Positions 55,003-62,707 of a stretch of DNA of 64,000 nt are shown here, one piece after another (positions within the stretch are counted from its first letter, which is position 1; each line of letters starts with the position of its first letter). The notes under the pieces are model-generated. The model saw nothing but the letters and a program-made list of their open reading frames with translations, did no database searches and was not told where the DNA came from. The DNA comes from Pseudomonadota bacterium (GTDB taxonomy: Bacteria; Pseudomonadota; Gammaproteobacteria; Burkholderiales; Casimicrobiaceae), in assembly GCA_018241765.1 (NCBI GenBank), contig JAFEDD010000015.1:109620-173619 (forward strand), read 5' to 3'. The position numbers and the translations under genes are program-made.

Positions 55003-55925
55003 TGAATCAACTGCTGTCGCCGGGTTGGGCATGGTACGTCGCCATCCTCACCGTCGTGAGTCTGCTCGGTTGCCTCTGGGTGCTGCGCGCCAATAGCATC
55101 AAGAAGGATCCGGGCGCCGACGCCAAGCTGCATGGCCACAACGAATGGGATGGGCTGCGCGAATACGACAACCCACTGCCGCGCTGGTGGTCGAACCTCT
55201 TCTACCTGACGGTGTTCTTCTCGTTCGGTTATCTGCTGCTCTACCCCGGCCTCGTCGTGTTTCCCGGGCTCCTCAACTGGACGACGGAGTCACTGTACAA
55301 GGACGAAGTGAAGCAGGCCAAGGCCGAGTTCGATCCGATCTTCGATGCCTATGCCAAGCAGGACGTGAAGACCGTCGCTGCCGACAAAGGCGCCGTGCAG
55401 ATCGGCGCGCGGCTCTTTCAGACCTACTGCGTGCAATGCCACGGCACCGACATGCGCGGTTCGAAAGGTTTCCCCAACCTGGTCGACGGCGACTGGCTGT
55501 ATGCAGGCACGCCCGAGGGCATCGAGGAGACGATCCTCAATGGCCGCAATGGCGTGATGCCGCCGTTCGGCGAAGCGCTGAAGGCGGATCAGATTCAGGA
55601 TGTCGCGCAATACGTGCTGTCGCTGTCCGGACGAGCGGGTTCGGCCGATGCGGCCAAGCGCGGCGAGGCGACCTTCAAGGAGACGTGCGCCGCGTGTCAT
55701 GGCGCCGACGGGCGTGGCAACCAGGCGTTGGGTGCCCCCAACCTGACCGACAACATCTGGCTCTATGGCGGTTCGCTGGCGACCATCGTCGAGACCATCA
55801 CCAAGGGTCGTCAGGGACAGATGCCGGCGCACAAGGATTTGATCGGCCCGGCGCGGGTGCATGTGCTCGCCGCCTATGTGTATGCGCAGGCGCAGGAGCA
55901 TGGTGGACCCTCAGCGAAGCCCTAG
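55002..55925 (+). CDS. ccoP: cbb3 oxidase dihaem cytochrome c subunit
   Basis: A 307-residue dihaem subunit with two N-terminal membrane segments (11-30 and 63-85). Haem motifs are CVQCH (143-147) and CAACH (229-233). Axial methionines are likely in NGVMPPFG and QGQMPAHK. It receives electrons from soluble cytochrome c or the bc1 complex. It ends the structural operon; ccoG follows after 75 bp. Confidence 0.95.
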   Translation: MNQLLSPGWAWYVAILTVVSLLGCLWVLRANSIKKDPGADAKLHGHNEWDGLREYDNPLPRWWSNLFYLTVFFSFGYLLLYPGLVVFPGLLNWTTESLYKDEVKQAKAEFDPIFDAYAKQDVKTVAADKGAVQIGARLFQTYCVQCHGTDMRGSKGFPNLVDGDWLYAGTPEGIEETILNGRNGVMPPFGEALKADQIQDVAQYVLSLSGRAGSADAAKRGEATFKETCAACHGADGRGNQALGAPNLTDNIWLYGGSLATIVETITKGRQGQMPAHKDLIGPARVHVLAAYVYAQAQEHGGPSAKP

Positions 55926-56000
55926 GTCTGCCTCGCAGCAGCGGCACGCGTGCGCCGTCGCTGCGCCCGGCTGGCCGATCGCCGTGGGTGGCGAGATGGA

Positions 56001-57407
56001 ATGACGATGAGCAGCAGTACCGGCGAGACGAAAGTCGTCTCGCTCTATCAGTCGCAAAAGAAGATCTACGCCAAGGAAGTCAGCGGGCGCTTCAACCGTA
56101 TCCGCTGGTTCATGGTGTTCTTCACGCAGGCGATCTTCTACGGGTTGGCCTGGGTGCCGTGGAACGGACGCCAGGCCGTGCTGTTCGATCTCGGGGCGCG
56201 CAAGTTCTATATCTTCGACTGGGTGTTCTGGCCGCAGGATGTCCTCTATCTTGCGTTCATCCTGATCGTCTCGGCCTATCTGCTCTTCTTCGTCACCGCC
56301 ATCGCGGGGCGCATTTTCTGCGGGTACGCCTGCCCGCAGACGGTGTACACCGAAATCTTCATGTGGGTGGAGAACCGCTTCGAAGGCGATCGTGCTGCGC
56401 GGATGCGGCTCGATCAGGCACCGATGTCGTGGAACAAACTCTGGCGCAAGGGCGGCAAGCACCTGAGCTGGGTGCTGATCGGGCTGTGGACCGGCTTTAC
56501 CTTCGTCGGCTATTTCACGCCCATCCAAACACTCGCCCAGTCGGTTCTGACGTTGAGCACGGGCCCGTGGGAGACGTTCTGGATCTTCTTCTACGGATTT
56601 GCGACGTGGGGCAACGCCGGTTTCATGCGCGAGCAGGTCTGCAAGTACATGTGCCCGTATGCACGCTTCCAGAGCGTCATGTTCGACCGCGACACGATGA
56701 TCGTCACCTACGATGGCGAGCGTGGCGAACCGCGCGGTGGCCGCAAGAAGAACGTCGATGCCAAGGCGCTCGATCTGGGCTCCTGCGTCGACTGCTCGCT
56801 TTGCGTCCAGGTATGCCCTACCGGCATCGACATCCGTGATGGTCTTCAATACGAGTGCATCGGGTGCTCCGCCTGCATCGATGTCTGCGACACGGTGATG
56901 GACAAGATGAATTACCCGCGCGGGCTGATTCGCTATTCCACCGAAAACGCGCTCGAGCAGCATTGGGACGCAGCGGCCATTCGCAAGCACATGCTGCGAC
57001 CGCGCATCCTGATCTACTTCGCCGTGCTGGTGCTGCTGGTGGGCGGCTTGTTCGCCTCCCTCGCGCTGCGCAATCCGCTGCGTGTGGATGTCATCCGCGA
57101 CCGCCAGGTGCTGGCGCGGGAAGTCGATGGCCGTTACATCGAAAACGTCTACAAACTGCACGTGATGACCACCGCCGAGACGACGCAGAGGCTGCGCATC
57201 AGCGCCGAAGGCATGGCCGACATCGCCGTGGCGCGCGGTGGCGAGGTGCTTGTCGAGCCGGCCTCGACGACGACGGCGGTGCTTGCCGTTCGCATCCCGA
57301 TCGATACGGCGAAGCCGGGCAGCCACCCGATCCGTTTCAACATTCAATCGGAAAGCGACAGCGCGATCCGCGTCAGCGAAAAATCGGCCTTCCTCGTGCC
57401 GCGCTGA
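56001..57407 (+). CDS. ccoG: cbb3 oxidase accessory protein with 2x[4Fe-4S] ferredoxin domain (CcoG/FixG)
   Basis: A 468-residue membrane protein. Four or five membrane segments surround cysteine pairs (FCGYACPQTVYTE and CKYMCPYARFQS). A bacterial ferredoxin domain with two 4Fe-4S motifs follows (CVDCSLCVQVCP and CIGCSACIDVCD), then a periplasmic beta domain. CcoG is thought to reduce copper for CcoI/CcoN maturation. ATGs occur at 56001 and 56007; I use the first, preceded by GCGAG. It continues the cco cluster. Confidence 0.93.
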   Translation: MTMSSSTGETKVVSLYQSQKKIYAKEVSGRFNRIRWFMVFFTQAIFYGLAWVPWNGRQAVLFDLGARKFYIFDWVFWPQDVLYLAFILIVSAYLLFFVTAIAGRIFCGYACPQTVYTEIFMWVENRFEGDRAARMRLDQAPMSWNKLWRKGGKHLSWVLIGLWTGFTFVGYFTPIQTLAQSVLTLSTGPWETFWIFFYGFATWGNAGFMREQVCKYMCPYARFQSVMFDRDTMIVTYDGERGEPRGGRKKNVDAKALDLGSCVDCSLCVQVCPTGIDIRDGLQYECIGCSACIDVCDTVMDKMNYPRGLIRYSTENALEQHWDAAAIRKHMLRPRILIYFAVLVLLVGGLFASLALRNPLRVDVIRDRQVLAREVDGRYIENVYKLHVMTTAETTQRLRISAEGMADIAVARGGEVLVEPASTTTAVLAVRIPIDTAKPGSHPIRFNIQSESDSAIRVSEKSAFLVPR

Positions 57408-57431
57408 GCACACGCATCGAGAGTCATACCC

Positions 57432-57920
57432 ATGCACGCTCCAACCCTTGCTTCATCCGTGGCCACCGCGCCGCCGCGACCGGTCAGCCCGTGGATCTGG
57501 CCCGGCTTGCTCATCGCGGGCCCGGCGGCCGTGGTGCTCGCCTCGATCGTCACCGCGTACTTCGTGCTGCAGCACCCCGATGGGCTCGTCGCCAGCGACT
57601 ATTACAAGCAGGGCAAGGCGATCAACGCGCAACTCGCACAGCTCGAACGGGGACGACAACTGGGCATGGATGTCTTCACGGTGCGTGCGAACGGTACCGA
57701 GGCGACGCTGGTCTTTCCGCACGGCCGCGAGAGCGGATCGATCGAGGTCACGCTGGCGCACCCGGTCGACCCCGACCGCGATGTGCGGCAGACGGTTGCC
57801 CCGAGCGCGCCGGGTCGCTATGTCGTCAAGCTGTCGACACCGCTGGCGGAGCGACGCCGGGTCATCGTCAGCGATGCGCCCGCGCGCAGTTGGCGGGCGG
57901 AGTCACTGTACATTCCTTGA
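57432..57920 (+). CDS. ccoH: cbb3 oxidase assembly protein CcoH/FixH
   Basis: A 162-residue protein with one membrane helix (WIWPGLLIAGPAAVVLASIVTAYFV) and a periplasmic domain beginning ASDYYKQGKAINAQL, the FixH/CcoH signature. It stabilises assembly intermediates. It is 24 bp after ccoG. Confidence 0.9.
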   Translation: MHAPTLASSVATAPPRPVSPWIWPGLLIAGPAAVVLASIVTAYFVLQHPDGLVASDYYKQGKAINAQLAQLERGRQLGMDVFTVRANGTEATLVFPHGRESGSIEVTLAHPVDPDRDVRQTVAPSAPGRYVVKLSTPLAERRRVIVSDAPARSWRAESLYIP

Positions 57921-57974
57921 GGCGGTCGCGGGCGCGGACCCGCGCCCGATCTCCGCAATCCGTTGGGAGGACGC

Positions 57975-58229
57975 ATGAAGTGGGACGTCGCAACGCTGGG
58001 CACCGTGTTCTGGCCCGCCTTTCTTGGCGCGGCGTTGCTCGATGGCCTCGTGTTCACGCTGGTCGATCCGGCGACGATCGAGGTCTTTGGCTATCAGAAC
58101 GTATCGCGGCAGGCCGCCTACACGGTCGGCTTCTTCACCTTCTGGATCGTCATCATGGCGGCGAGCGCGGCAACGCTTTGGTTGCACCGCATCCAGACCG
58201 CATCGACGACAGGGTCATCGTCGCGATGA
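57975..58229 (+). CDS. Small membrane protein of unknown function in the cco cluster
   Basis: An 84-residue protein with two predicted membrane helices (GTVFWPAFLGAALLDGLVF and YTVGFFTFWIVIMAASAATLW) joined by a short loop, and a Ser/Thr-rich tail. GGGAGG eight bases upstream makes it a real gene. It lies 54 bp after ccoH and just before hemN. I do not recognise a family. Position suggests a role in oxidase assembly or membrane haem handling, which is inference only. Confidence 0.7.
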   Translation: MKWDVATLGTVFWPAFLGAALLDGLVFTLVDPATIEVFGYQNVSRQAAYTVGFFTFWIVIMAASAATLWLHRIQTASTTGSSSR

Positions 58230-58251
58230 CGCAGCGCCGCGCGGACGGCGG

Positions 58252-58293
58252 CTGATTTGTGTCAAGGCGTCGCTGCGCGCGGCGCCGGATACT
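58252..58293 (+). promoter_or_regulatory. FNR-type site and -10 of hemN
   Basis: CTGAT-TTGT-GTCAA (58252-58265) matches the FNR consensus at 8 of 10 positions. GATACT (58288-58293) lies at the class II -10 distance. The predicted start near 58300 is downstream of the earliest possible start codon, supporting the GTG at 58325. Confidence 0.65.
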
Positions 58294-58324
58294 CACGTTC
58301 CTTCCAGTCGCTCGCTCACGCGCC

Positions 58325-59683
58325 GTGTTTTCTGCCGAAGTCCTCAAGCAGTTCGATCTCAACGGACCGCGCTACACCTCGTACCCCACGGCGGATCGCT
58401 TCACGGTCGGCTTCACCGATGGCGACTACGCAACCGCATTGCGCACGATGGCGCGCAAGCCCGCTTCGCTCTACGTGCATGTGCCGTTCTGTCGTTCGCT
58501 GTGCTACTACTGCGCGTGCAACAAGATCATCTCGAAGAGCAGCACCATCGCCGATGAATACCTCACGTCGCTCGCACGCGAGATGGATCTCGTCGCTGCG
58601 GCACAGCCGGCGCTGCCAATCGTCCAGGTCGCCTTCGGCGGCGGCACGCCCAACTACCTGACCATCGAGCAGTTGACGCGCCTCGTGCGCGACCTCGAGG
58701 CCCGGTTCGATTTTCTGCCCGAGCGTGAACAAGGCGTCGAACTCGACCCGCGTTTCCTCGATGCCGAATACGTTGCGGCGCTGCCGGCGCTCGGTTTCAA
58801 CCGCGTCAGCTACGGCGTGCAGGATTTCGACGAGCGCGTGCAAAAGCTCATCCACCGCTTCCAGTCGTTCGAGCAGACGGCGCAGGCCGTGCAGGCGACG
58901 CGCGCTGCCGGCATCGGCTCCATCTCCTTCGATCTCGTCTACGGGCTTCCGATCCAGTCGCGCGAGAGCTTTGCGGCGACGCTCGAGCGCGTGCTCTCGC
59001 TCGAGCCCGATCGCCTCGCGCTGTTCAATTACGCGCACATTCCCGAGCGGTTCAAGGCGCAGCGCCGCATCCCGACCGACACGCTGCCCTCCATCGCGCA
59101 GCGCACGGAACTCTTTCTGTACGCGTCGGAGCGTCTGGTCGATGCCGGCTATCAGGCGATCGGCCTCGATCACTTCGCCAAGCCTGGCGACCCGCTCGCC
59201 GTCGCCCATGGCAACGCTACACTGCGACGCAACTTTCAGGGCTACAGCACGCATCACAGCACCGATCTCATCGGGCTCGGCGTGTCGGCGATCAGCAACG
59301 TCAATGCGACCTTCGCGCAAAACTCACCGGTACTCGAAGCGTGGAGCGAACGCATCGCCGGCGGTCGTCTGGCGACGGTGCGCGGCGTCGCGCTCAGCCG
59401 CGACGATCAGATACGCGCCCGTGTCATCGAGGAAATCATGTGCGTGGGATGCGTCGACTGGCGTCGTCTCGGCGCCGATTACGGTATCGACGCCGCGGCC
59501 TACTTTGCCCCGGAACAGGCCGAGCTCGAACGCTTCGCCGCGACCGGCATCATCAGTCACGACGCGGAGCGCCTCGTGGTCACGCCACAGGGCCGGCTCT
59601 TGCTGCGCGCCGTCGCGATGGTGTTCGACGCCTACAAAAACGTCAAACGCGAGCAGGCCGTCACCTATTCCCGCATCGCGTGA
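58325..59683 (+). CDS. hemN: Oxygen-independent coproporphyrinogen III oxidase
   Basis: A 452-residue radical-SAM enzyme making protoporphyrinogen IX without oxygen. The cluster motif is CRSLCYYC (Cys56, 60, 63) preceded by LYVHVPFC, and NGPRYTSYPTADRF is the HemN N-terminal signature. The start is taken as GTG at 58325, giving VFSAEVLKQFDL; an earlier GTG at 58259 would fall inside the FNR-type site. Haem supply at low oxygen complements the haem-rich cbb3 oxidase encoded upstream. Confidence 0.93.
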   Translation: MFSAEVLKQFDLNGPRYTSYPTADRFTVGFTDGDYATALRTMARKPASLYVHVPFCRSLCYYCACNKIISKSSTIADEYLTSLAREMDLVAAAQPALPIVQVAFGGGTPNYLTIEQLTRLVRDLEARFDFLPEREQGVELDPRFLDAEYVAALPALGFNRVSYGVQDFDERVQKLIHRFQSFEQTAQAVQATRAAGIGSISFDLVYGLPIQSRESFAATLERVLSLEPDRLALFNYAHIPERFKAQRRIPTDTLPSIAQRTELFLYASERLVDAGYQAIGLDHFAKPGDPLAVAHGNATLRRNFQGYSTHHSTDLIGLGVSAISNVNATFAQNSPVLEAWSERIAGGRLATVRGVALSRDDQIRARVIEEIMCVGCVDWRRLGADYGIDAAAYFAPEQAELERFAATGIISHDAERLVVTPQGRLLLRAVAMVFDAYKNVKREQAVTYSRIA

Positions 59684-59749
59684 GCACGTCGCCACGCCGC
59701 GCAGATCCGCCGCCGCGCCCGGTCGAACGCGGGCGGCGATGAGCGCGCC

Positions 59750-60439
59750 GTGACGCTCTCGCTCCTCATCTCTGCCGTCCTCATGGGGCTGATGGGGGCG
59801 GGCCATTGCGCCACGATGTGCGGTCCGATCACGCTCGCGCTCATCACGCGCCGGCCGGAGCGGCCGCAACAGCCGCTCGCCGCGCACCTCGGGCGCATTG
59901 CGATGTACGCGCTGCTCGGCGCGCTGGTTGCCGCCTTCAGCGCCGCGCTGACCAACGTGCTGCGCAACGACGTGCTGCACACGGCGTGGCTGTTGCTGCC
60001 GAACTTGCTGTTGCTGCTGTCGGCCCTCTATCTGCTCGGCGTGCAGCAGGCCTACGCGCCGGTCGAGCGTCTCGGGCAGCGCGTATGGCGCGCGCTCGAC
60101 GGCGCGCGCGGCTGGGCCGCCACCCGCGGCGGCAGCACGGGCGACCTCGTGCGCGGTGCGCTCTGGGGCCTGCTGCCCTGCGGCATGATCTACAGTGCGC
60201 TCGGCCTCGCCGTGCTCGCCGCGCATCCGCTCGATGGCGCGCTCGTGATGGCCGCGTTCGGCGCGTCGACGCTGCCGGTGCTGCTCGCACTCGGCATGCT
60301 GTCGCAAGGCGCCGTTCGCCGCCTGCAGACGCTTGCCATGCGTCGCCTGCTGGGCGGTGCCCTGCTGTTGCTCGTGCTGTGGAATCTCTACCTGCTGCCC
60401 GACCGGCTGCGTGGCGTGCGCTTCTCGTTCTTCTGCTGA
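59750..60439 (+). CDS. TauE/SafE-UreH-type membrane protein
   Basis: A 229-residue protein with about six membrane helices, of the sulfite exporter TauE/SafE or UreH-like group often found with cbb3 genes. Two conserved motifs, GHCATMCGP near the N-terminus and GLLPCGMIY in the middle, carry Cys and His and could bind copper or another metal. The start is GTG, immediately following a four-codon frame (59739-59753) whose stop overlaps it. The function is not established; a metal transport or cytochrome biogenesis role is inferred from context. Confidence 0.8.
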   Translation: MTLSLLISAVLMGLMGAGHCATMCGPITLALITRRPERPQQPLAAHLGRIAMYALLGALVAAFSAALTNVLRNDVLHTAWLLLPNLLLLLSALYLLGVQQAYAPVERLGQRVWRALDGARGWAATRGGSTGDLVRGALWGLLPCGMIYSALGLAVLAAHPLDGALVMAAFGASTLPVLLALGMLSQGAVRRLQTLAMRRLLGGALLLLVLWNLYLLPDRLRGVRFSFFC

Positions 60440-60498
60440 CACGACGTCGCCCGTCGCTGCGAAAATAGCGGCTTCGACAGCGCACCGCTCTTTCTGCC

Positions 60499-61563
60499 TT
60501 GACCCTGCCGCACCCCGATGCCTGGCGCCTGACCACGGCGCCGATGATGGACTGGACGGACCGCCATTGCCGCGTGCTGTTTCGGCATCTTGCGCCACAC
60601 GCCCGCCTCTACACCGAAATGGTGACCACCGGCCCGTTGATCTACGGGGACGCGCAGCAGCACCGCCGTCATCTGCATTTCACCGAATGCGAGCATCCGG
60701 TCGCGCTGCAACTCGGTGGCAGTGAGCGCGAGGACCTGGCGCGCGCCGCGAAGCTCGGCGCCGATTACGGCTACGACGAGATCAACCTGAACTGTGGCTG
60801 CCCGAGCGAGCGCGTGCAGCGCGGCGCGTTCGGCGCCTGCCTGATGGCGGAGCCCGCGCTGGTGGCCGACTGCCTGAAAGCGATGATCGACGCCGTGCCA
60901 GAGGGCGTGCCGGTGACCGTGAAGCATCGCATCGGGCTCGATCACGACGAAAGCTATGCCTTCGTGCGCGATTTCGTCGGCACCGTCGCGGCCGCCGGCT
61001 GCGGCGTGTTCATCGTGCATGCGCGCAATGCCGTGCTGAAGGGCTTGAGCCCCAAGGAAAATCGCGAAATTCCGCCGCTGCGCTACGACGTGCTCGCGCG
61101 GTTGCGGGCCGATTTTCCGTCGCTCGTCTTCGTGCTCAACGGCGGTATCACCACGGCGCAACAGTGCGTCGACCATCTCGCCAAGCCGCCCGCGACGGCG
61201 CCGCACGGCGTCATGCTCGGCCGCGCCGCCTATCACGACAGCTACGTGCTCGCGCAGGCCGAGCACGCGCTGTTCGGCACGCCCCTTCCCTCACGCGAGG
61301 CCATCGTCGGACACATGGTCGATTACCTCGAGCGTGAGATTGCCGCCACCCGGGATCAGGCGTTCCCCACCCGCGTGCGCGATGTCGCCCGCCACCTGCT
61401 CGGCCTCTACAGCGGGCAGGTCGGTGGCAAGGCGTGGCGGCGCATGCTGTCGGACGCCCGCTTGCTGAACGCCAACGATCCGGCCTTGCTGCGCCGTGCA
61501 ATGCCCTATCAGGGCGACTACGACGACCACCGGCAGCCGCTGCTCGACGCGCTGAGCGGCTGA
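60499..61563 (+). CDS. dusA: tRNA-dihydrouridine(20/20a) synthase
   Basis: A 354-residue FMN-dependent enzyme reducing uridines 20 and 20a in tRNA. APMMDWTDRHCR is the FMN-binding start, INLNCGCPSERVQRGAFGACLM contains the catalytic Cys, and VKHRIGLDHDESY and VLNGGI complete the barrel. The start appears to be TTG; the first ATG (within APMMDW) would remove the first strand. It stands alone. Confidence 0.93.
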   Translation: MTLPHPDAWRLTTAPMMDWTDRHCRVLFRHLAPHARLYTEMVTTGPLIYGDAQQHRRHLHFTECEHPVALQLGGSEREDLARAAKLGADYGYDEINLNCGCPSERVQRGAFGACLMAEPALVADCLKAMIDAVPEGVPVTVKHRIGLDHDESYAFVRDFVGTVAAAGCGVFIVHARNAVLKGLSPKENREIPPLRYDVLARLRADFPSLVFVLNGGITTAQQCVDHLAKPPATAPHGVMLGRAAYHDSYVLAQAEHALFGTPLPSREAIVGHMVDYLEREIAATRDQAFPTRVRDVARHLLGLYSGQVGGKAWRRMLSDARLLNANDPALLRRAMPYQGDYDDHRQPLLDALSG

Positions 61564-61587
61564 GCAGCGCAGCGCGCCGGCATCGTT

Positions 61588-61989
61588 TCAGCGAAACAGC
61601 GGCAGCAGGAAGATCGTCACGTTGATGAGCCACGCCAGCGCCCACACGCGCGAGCGCCATTTTTGCCGGGCCGTGACGTAGCACCAGACGTAGACGCTGC
61701 GCAGCACGATGAAGGCGACGGCGAGCGCGTCGGGCAGTGCGCCGGTCACGCCGAGCATGTGGCTGACGATGACGGCGGCGGCGAAGAAGGGGAACGCCTC
61801 CCAGCTGTTCTCTTGCGCCGCGTTGGCCCAGCGCGAGAAGCCCTCCTGCTTGGCGATCCAGTCGCGCGGGCTGCGGTTGTCGTAGCCGCCGTCGCGGTGC
61901 GACACCTTGAATCCGCGCGATTTGGCCAGGCCGGCGCAAGCGAGCGGCAGCAGCGCGGCGAGCAGGATGCAGAAGATGGCGATGGTCAT
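61588..61989 (-). CDS. MAPEG-family membrane protein
   Basis: A 133-residue protein with four predicted membrane helices. Segments such as DNRSPRDWIAKQEGFSRWANAAQENSWEAFPFF and VWCYVTARQKWRSRVWALAW match the MAPEG family (membrane proteins related to microsomal glutathione transferase). The E-N-x-x-E-like AQENSWEA is the conserved glutathione-site pattern. No catalytic function can be assumed for the short bacterial members. It converges with dusA, 24 bp away. Confidence 0.85.
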   Translation of the reverse strand: MTIAIFCILLAALLPLACAGLAKSRGFKVSHRDGGYDNRSPRDWIAKQEGFSRWANAAQENSWEAFPFFAAAVIVSHMLGVTGALPDALAVAFIVLRSVYVWCYVTARQKWRSRVWALAWLINVTIFLLPLFR

Positions 61990-62093
61990 GGCTGGCTTCG
62001 CTCCAAGGGAAAACGCTTGTAACGCATTGATTTTATTGATAATAGTTGCCCGGATGAGGTGGTTGGGTTGGTCAGAACGGGTTGGACGGCATA

Positions 62094-62211
62094 CAACTTT
62101 TTTCTGAAAGCCGCATCCATAACGGGCTCCCAGGTCGGAAATGGCCAAAGTCGACTTCTGGGCAAATGGACGTCCAAGCCCGTTATGGATGCGCCTTCCA
62201 GCGAAAAGTTG
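62094..62211. repeat. Family-A palindromic repeat, copy 3
   Basis: An 118-bp element with perfect 16-bp arms GCATCCATAACGGGCT (62113-62128) and AGCCCGTTATGGATGC (62177-62192), outer ends CAACTTTT and GAAAAGTTG, and a central AAGTCGACTT. It ends 5 bp before the stop codon of the GlcG/HbpS-like gene, so it lies in the 3' untranslated region of that gene. Confidence 0.85.
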
Positions 62212-62215
62212 ATTG

Positions 62216-62620
62216 TCACAAACCGAGCGCGGCGATGCCTGCCTTGGCGATCTGCACATCCTCGCTGGACTTGACGCCCGACACGCCGACCGCGCCCACA
62301 CAGACGCCGTCGACCAGGATGGGCACGCCGCCTTCGAGCGGGGTGACCGGATCGACGCCGAGGAAGGAATAGCGGCCCTCGTTGACCATCTTTTCGTAGA
62401 CCGCGCTCTCGCGGCGGCCGATCGCCGCCGTGATCGCCTTCTGCGGGCCGATCCATGACGACACCGGCGCCGCGCCGTCCATGCGTTGCAGCCACAGCAG
62501 GTGCCCGCCATCATCGACCACCGAGATGGTCACCGCCCAGTGGTTTTTCACCGCCTCGGCCTCGGCGGCGGTGGCGATTTTCCGGACGTCGTCGAGCGTG
62601 AGGATGGGTTTGCTTTTCAT
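62216..62620 (-). CDS. GlcG/HbpS-family (DUF336) protein
   Basis: A 134-residue single-domain protein. LTLDDVRKIATAAEAEAVKN, ISVVDDGGHLLWLQRMDGA and GGVPILVDGVCVGAVGVSG are the family segments. GlcG/HbpS proteins bind haem or small ligands and form octamers; a few are redox sensors. No signal peptide is seen. It is followed by a family-A repeat. A specific role is not evident from its neighbours. Confidence 0.88.
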   Translation of the reverse strand: MKSKPILTLDDVRKIATAAEAEAVKNHWAVTISVVDDGGHLLWLQRMDGAAPVSSWIGPQKAITAAIGRRESAVYEKMVNEGRYSFLGVDPVTPLEGGVPILVDGVCVGAVGVSGVKSSEDVQIAKAGIAALGL

Positions 62621-62707
62621 GCCAGGGGTGCCTCTTCGGTGTTCATGGTCGGGCGCGCCACGGCGCCCCCGTGCCGCATTATGTGCCGCGCGGCGCTGCC
62701 CTGTGCG

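Noticed and set aside
59739..59753. Four-codon frame ending on the GTG start of the TauE-like gene
   Set aside because: Such short frames arise by chance; no evidence of a leader peptide role.
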